Source: JACKFB01 sp041389525
Lineage (GTDB): Bacteria > Myxococcota_A > UBA9042 > PHBI01 > JACKFB01
Assembly (NCBI GenBank): GCA_041389525.1
Contig: JAWKRR010000022.1
Coordinates: 1-64,000 of the forward strand
Direction of reading: 5' to 3'
DNA length: 64,000 nucleotides
Part shown: in pieces, positions 60,041 through 64,000 of the stretch
Numbering within the stretch: position 1 is the stretch's first letter
Layout of the letters: each line of letters starts with the position of its first letter
Made by a program: the position numbers and the translations under genes
The notes under the pieces: model-generated
Databases searched by the model: none
Told to the model about the DNA's origin: nothing
The model's input: only the letters and a program-made list of their open reading frames with translations

Positions 60041-60464
60041 AGCGGCTCCCGGTGGCGCCGCGTGACACGCGGACCTTACGAAGGTAGCACCGCGTCGACT
60101 TCGGGCATAGGGCGAGGCGCGCGCCGAGCTCGGGATGCACGGGCGCTTGCGGAGCGCGGCGGGCGGCCATGAGCAACACAGTGTGGAGAAATGGGGAGGA
60201 CGGCCCGATCTCGGGCTGAGAAGTGCGGTATTTCTCTACACACCGTTTGCGATGCGATACGGCTTGGCGCCCTGGAGCCGGGCGGCTCGCGGGGATGGCA
60301 CGCTTGTTGCGTTTCGGCTACCAGAGCGGAGGCGCGGTGGGCGTCACTCGGCGTGGCCGGTGCTTTCGCAGACGCCTCTCGGCGCCGCTGACGTTTGCGC
60401 GCTGCAATGCACAACGATCAGGACGGGCGCCCGGGGCCAGGCCACGAGAATTGGAGGGAGCGCG
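60041..60464. other. Divergent intergenic region with inverted repeat
   Basis: No gene is supported. The one notable object is an inverted repeat: GTGTGGAGAAAT (60181-60192) against ATTTCTCTACAC (60230-60241), one mismatch. Nested inside is GCCCGATCTCGGGC (60203-60216), itself a 6-bp stem around TC. Both share nearly the same centre. It could be a regulator site or an RNA hairpin. Confidence 0.5.
60207..60218 (-). repeat. Iterated motif core CAGCCCGAGATC, copy 9
   Basis: Exact 12-mer core outside genes, at the centre of the inverted repeat 60181-60241. Confidence 0.7.
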
Positions 60465-61478
60465 ATGCAGGCGACACAACGAATGGCGTGGGGACTCGTG
60501 GCGGCCGTGGCGGCTTTGGGAGCGTGCGCCTCGTCGGAGAGCGGGGCCGAAGCGGTCGCCGACTCGAGCCAAGCGCTCGGGAGCGAGCTACCGAACGGCG
60601 CGGACACCGCCGACAGCGCGGGCGGCGCCGATGCCGCAGACGGGACGGGCTGGATAGACACCGTCGACGCCGCGGACGGCGCCGGCCTCGAGCTCTCGGC
60701 GGAAGGCTGCCCGGCGCAGATCCCCTGGGTGCGAAACGAGGCGCCGATCGCCTGTGACACCGCCGTCTCCGCCACCGACTGCGCGTACCCCGCGCCTGGG
60801 TGTGCCGCGGGCGAGCGTCCCGACAACGCCTGCCGCTGCGTGCCAGACTTGGTCGGGACAAAAGCCACTTGGCGCTGCGACAGCCCGTTTCACACCTGCC
60901 TGCCGCTGCCAGGCGACGCCGCACCCGGCGAGCCGACCCGCGCGGTGCCCACCGAGCGCGTCCCGGCCGCGTGCGCCGACCCCGCTGCCCGTCCAGCGGC
61001 CCCAGCGTGCGTCCCCTCGCGAAACCCCGGGAACTCGCCCGGCTTCTGCGAGACGGCCGCCGACTGCGGCGCCGGAGAGGTCTGCCTCGACACCTACGGG
61101 ATCGCCCCGACCTCCTTCGGCGAGACCCTGTGCGGCTGTCACCCGGTGAGCTGCCTCGACGACAGCGGCTGCGACGCCGACGAGGCCTGCGCCTGCGGCA
61201 AAGTGGGCGGCACCGGACCCTGCGGTGGCTTCTTCCCCGCCCAATGCAGCCACAAGTGCCTCCCGGCGGAGTGCCGAAGCTCGGCAGACTGCGACCCCGG
61301 CGGCATCTGCAGCCCATCGAAGGATCAGTGCGATCGGGGCGTCGAGCGCTACGCCTGCCACTATCCCGACCGCGACGAGTGCCTCAGCGACGCCGAGTGC
61401 TTCGGTAGCTCCGGCGCCTGTCGCTACGACGCGACCTCGGCGAGCTGGGCCTGCCACACGCCGCTGATCTGCGACTGA
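60465..61478 (+). CDS. Cys-rich lipoprotein of unknown function
   Basis: 337 residues from the ATG at 60465, with GGAGGGAG upstream. The lipobox is ALGAC. An Asp/Ala-rich linker (ADTADSAGGADAADGTGWID) follows. The rest holds about thirty cysteines in short loops: CDTAVSATDCAYPAPGCAAG, CETAADCGAGEVCLDTYG, CLDDSGCDADEACACGKVGG, CRSSADCDPGGICSPSKDQC. This xxDCxxGxxC pattern is typical of myxobacterial and other predatory-bacterial surface proteins and resembles DUF4215-like or EGF-like loops. There is no enzyme motif. Confidence 0.75.
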   Translation: MQATQRMAWGLVAAVAALGACASSESGAEAVADSSQALGSELPNGADTADSAGGADAADGTGWIDTVDAADGAGLELSAEGCPAQIPWVRNEAPIACDTAVSATDCAYPAPGCAAGERPDNACRCVPDLVGTKATWRCDSPFHTCLPLPGDAAPGEPTRAVPTERVPAACADPAARPAAPACVPSRNPGNSPGFCETAADCGAGEVCLDTYGIAPTSFGETLCGCHPVSCLDDSGCDADEACACGKVGGTGPCGGFFPAQCSHKCLPAECRSSADCDPGGICSPSKDQCDRGVERYACHYPDRDECLSDAECFGSSGACRYDATSASWACHTPLICD

Positions 61479-61587
61479 ACCAGTCGCGGCGCGCGCCCCG
61501 GGCATCACGCTGCGGGGCTCGCGCCGCGCTTACCGTGCCTCCATCGCCCTGATATGCTGCGGGCATTCAGCACATTGGAGGCACATC

Positions 61588-63030
61588 ATGCGAGCTGCCG
61601 CCGCAGGGATATTCCTGGCGAGCCTCTGCCTCGTCGCCGGCCCGGTTTGGGCCCAGGGCGCGCCGCCGTCCGAAGACGAGTCGGGGGTCGCCGAAGACGA
61701 AGGCGACGACGAGGACGAGGACAATGACACACCCGAGCCGCTGCCCGCCCTGACGGCTCGCGGGCGCATCGTCGTGCAGGCCGATCCGCTCTTTCAGGGC
61801 GCATCACCCGAGCTGAGCGAGCGGGGCTACGAGCTGGTCCGCTCCATCCGGGCGGCCATGGCGGGCTTCACCGGCAAGGTCACCGTGACGGTGCACTGGA
61901 GCACCGGGGGCACCCGCGAGTGGACCCTCGGCGCGACCAAGCGGCGCGCGGAGGCGCTGGCGAATTACATCGTTGGCATCGGGATCCCCGCGTCGCGCGT
62001 CGTCGCCGTGGGCCGCGGCTTCGACCTCCCCGTCGCGTCGAACGACAGCCCCGAGGGGCAGGCGGCCAACCGCCGCGTCGAGATCGTGTCGGACTCCAGG
62101 GCCAAGCTGGTCGCCCCCGCCCCTGCCGCGAAGCCGGCACCCGAGGCCGAGCCTGCGCCGACGCCCGCACCAAAGCCCGCCGCGGCCGAGCAAGATAAGC
62201 CCGCCCGCACTCAGGCCCCCGCCCCACGGACGCCCGCGCCCAACGGCAGCGCCACCGCCCGCGTCGAGGCCAAGCTGCAGCAAGCCGTCGGCCTCGCCGA
62301 GAGACTCCGCGACTCGGTCAAACGCGGCGCCGCCGACTGCGCAGCCGTGAGCGGCGCCGTCATCAAGTGGAGCGCCGACGACGACAAGCCCCTGGAGGCG
62401 CTGGGCGACGAGATCACCGACATCTTCGACCACGAGCTGAACTACCAATACACCCCAGCCCACCGGCAGCTACTCACGCGCTATTCCCAGGCGATGGCGG
62501 CGGCGATCGCGTCGCTCGAGGCCTGCGGCGAGGCGGGTGGGCTGACGCCGGCCGCCCTCGCGGCGATCGACGCCATGGACGCCGTGAACGACCTGCTCTA
62601 CGAGCCGCGCGGGGTCAACGCGGACCCGCTGTGCCGGCGGCTCAGCGAGCTCGAGCGCGACGTGCGCGAAGACCCCGCTAGGCTCAAGGGCGCGCCCATC
62701 GACGGCGGCTTCGCCAGCAAGCGCGGGCTCCCCGACACCACCTGCGAATACAGCGGCGGCGGCGTCATGTGCGAGGTGGGGCGCTACCCCACGGTGGTCG
62801 AGGCGGCCGAGACCTACGTAGCGATGGAGACGCGAATCAGCGCCTGCCACTTCTCCCGCGAGGAGAGCGAGATGGACCGCCTGCACCACCGCCCCGGAGC
62901 ACGCAATCAGCGGGTCTGGCTGCACACCGGGATGCCCGGCCGCTCGGCCGTGACCTGCCTGCTGCGGCTGGTGCCGACGATGGACGGCGGAGTCCGGACG
63001 GTCCTGGTCGTCGACCGCGCCCGGTTCTAG
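61588..63030 (+). CDS. Periplasmic OmpA-domain protein with unusual C-terminal domain
   Basis: 480 residues from the ATG at 61588 with GGAGG upstream. The signal peptide ends PVWAQG. An acidic stretch (DEGDDEDEDNDTPEPLP) follows. The OmpA C-terminal-like domain lies unusually early, at about 55-170: GKVTVTVHWSTGGTREWTLG, KRRAEALANYIVGIGIPASR, GQAANRRVEIVSDS. The NRRVEI part normally binds peptidoglycan diaminopimelate. A Pro/Ala linker (PAPAAKPAPEAEPAPTPAPK) and a helical domain of about 250 residues with scattered Cys end the protein. I do not recognise that last domain. Confidence 0.75.
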   Translation: MRAAAAGIFLASLCLVAGPVWAQGAPPSEDESGVAEDEGDDEDEDNDTPEPLPALTARGRIVVQADPLFQGASPELSERGYELVRSIRAAMAGFTGKVTVTVHWSTGGTREWTLGATKRRAEALANYIVGIGIPASRVVAVGRGFDLPVASNDSPEGQAANRRVEIVSDSRAKLVAPAPAAKPAPEAEPAPTPAPKPAAAEQDKPARTQAPAPRTPAPNGSATARVEAKLQQAVGLAERLRDSVKRGAADCAAVSGAVIKWSADDDKPLEALGDEITDIFDHELNYQYTPAHRQLLTRYSQAMAAAIASLEACGEAGGLTPAALAAIDAMDAVNDLLYEPRGVNADPLCRRLSELERDVREDPARLKGAPIDGGFASKRGLPDTTCEYSGGGVMCEVGRYPTVVEAAETYVAMETRISACHFSREESEMDRLHHRPGARNQRVWLHTGMPGRSAVTCLLRLVPTMDGGVRTVLVVDRARF

Positions 63031-63271
63031 TCGCGAGCCCCGCGCGCGTCCGTCGTCGCCCGCCCCCCGCGCGCTGAAATCGTCCGCGTCGCCGCCACAG
63101 CGGGCTGTCACGGCGCGCGCGGTGCCTACTCCTGAAGCGATCCTCGGGCGTCGTCGAGGGCGAATCACCCATCTGACGAGTCCTTGACGGGGTCGGAGCG
63201 GTCGGTTCGCCAACCCGTGGGAAGAACGCGGCTCGCGTTCGCCGCCCACGCACGCCTCTGGAGGCTCCCGC

Positions 63272-64000
63272 ATGCACCCTGTGCAACTCCCCTCAGCACC
63301 CACGCGCCACCTGTGGATTTCCACCCTCGCCCTCAGCTGCGTCGTCGCGACCAGCGCGCTCGCCTGCGGGGACGGGGGCGACTCGGGGCCCGCGCCGAAG
63401 TCGGTCTACGGCCCGACCACCCGCGAGACGGTCAACGAGTACAAGCGAAACCGCGACGACGGCACGCTGCTGACCATCACCTCAGAGGTCGTCGGCGAGA
63501 TCGCGCTGCCCACCGGCACCTTCCAGCGCACGCGGCTCGGCGAGTTCACGCCCACCGCGCCAAGCGGCATCGAGGCGTGGGTCTCGTTTCCCACCCCCGA
63601 GACCCTGACCATCGCGGGCGGCGAGGCGTGGTCGCAGCAGCTGCTCCCGAGCCCCAACCCCGCCGATTCCTCAGCGCGCGTCGAGCTCGCCACCCCCATC
63701 ACCGTGGACCTCACGCCCACCCTCGGCGAGGCTCAGCCGCTCGACGGCGAGGTCAGCGTGGACATCCTCGGCACCCGGGTCGACCTGAGCGTCACCGGCA
63801 GCTTCACCCTGGTCGGCGACGACGTGACGGTGATGACCGGCGCCGGAGCGCTGCACGGGTGCCGCCACTACACGGGCAGCGGCAAGGCCGAGGGCAACGA
63901 GCTGCTGACCCTGCTGGGCGCCGACTCCGCCAGCGGCGAGCTGTGGCAACACCCCAACCTGGGCTTCGTGCGCGCCGTCGCCTCCGTGCCGGGCAAACCC
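63272..64000 (+). CDS. Lipoprotein of unknown function, 3' end outside window
   Basis: From the ATG at 63272 (GGAGG nine nt upstream) I read 243 residues to the window edge. The signal ends at lipobox ALAC followed by GDGGD. The visible mature part is beta-rich: TVNEYKRNRDDGTLLTITSE, FQRTRLGEFTPTAPSGIEAW, VDILGTRVDLSVTGSFTLVG, and GALHGCRHYTGSGKAEGNEL. I recognise no family. It stands 241 nt after the OmpA-domain gene on the same strand; that gap holds no gene. Confidence 0.65.
   Translation, partial: MHPVQLPSAPTRHLWISTLALSCVVATSALACGDGGDSGPAPKSVYGPTTRETVNEYKRNRDDGTLLTITSEVVGEIALPTGTFQRTRLGEFTPTAPSGIEAWVSFPTPETLTIAGGEAWSQQLLPSPNPADSSARVELATPITVDLTPTLGEAQPLDGEVSVDILGTRVDLSVTGSFTLVGDDVTVMTGAGALHGCRHYTGSGKAEGNELLTLLGADSASGELWQHPNLGFVRAVASVPGKP

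Overview
The window is a GC-rich (roughly 70 percent by eye) stretch of bacterial chromosome. It is almost certainly from the Myxococcota or a close deltaproteobacterial relative. The evidence is two proteins ending in MYXO-CTERM-like sorting signals (Cys, hydrophobic segment, Arg cluster), about a dozen lipoproteins, many of which carry a low-complexity Asp/Pro/Ala linker (DATPDA type) behind the lipobox, Cys-rich CDDGNQC-type repeats, and a membrane Ser/Thr protein kinase. I cannot place it to genus. No rRNA, tRNA, CRISPR array, prophage or plasmid backbone is visible.

Layout. 0-5.8 kb: an osmC-cysK-rlmG run on the minus strand, an EVE-domain protein, an orphan hybrid-sensor histidine kinase and small conserved proteins. 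5.9-19 kb: secreted lipoproteins (esterase, SGNH hydrolase, large unknowns), a tandem pair of outer-membrane-protein-like genes, and small enzymes (RibD-like reductase, VOC protein, PlsC-like acyltransferase). 19-24 kb: PhnA-type and hemerythrin proteins, a decayed AT-richer locus (about 21.05-22.03 kb), then two membrane genes, the first with foreign-looking codon use. 24-39 kb: FHA protein, lysine-rich lipoprotein, Ser/Thr kinase, PHP-domain lipoprotein, RecQ, cytochrome c peroxidase, spermidine-synthase-like protein, FadL-like porin and rhomboid protease. 39.4-47 kb: a four-gene cassette (transglutaminase-DUF2126, circularly permuted ATP-grasp, alpha-E, GATase-like/transglutaminase fusion), a predicted but uncharacterised peptide-ligation system. 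48.6-50.3 kb: a TetR regulator abutting a REP-associated tyrosine transposase (RAYT). 50.6-64 kb: a run of large secreted, Cys-rich or repeat-bearing surface proteins.

Three signals are not explained by the genes. First, an iterated oligonucleotide, GCCAGCCCGAGATC: nine exact copies of its 12-mer core, six of the full 14-mer, on both strands, inside genes, across two stop codons and between genes. Second, REP-like elements headed TAGGGGTC that sit at gene 3' ends in one consistent orientation and also stand directly before the RAYT gene. Third, unstable coding repeats: a 24-nt Asp-Pro array carries a 1-nt insertion that splits a large lipoprotein gene, followed by 108-nt Cys-rich repeats.

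The iterated motif is the best candidate for something undescribed. The ATP-grasp cassette with a cysteine-less glutaminase-like domain is the most interesting biochemical system.
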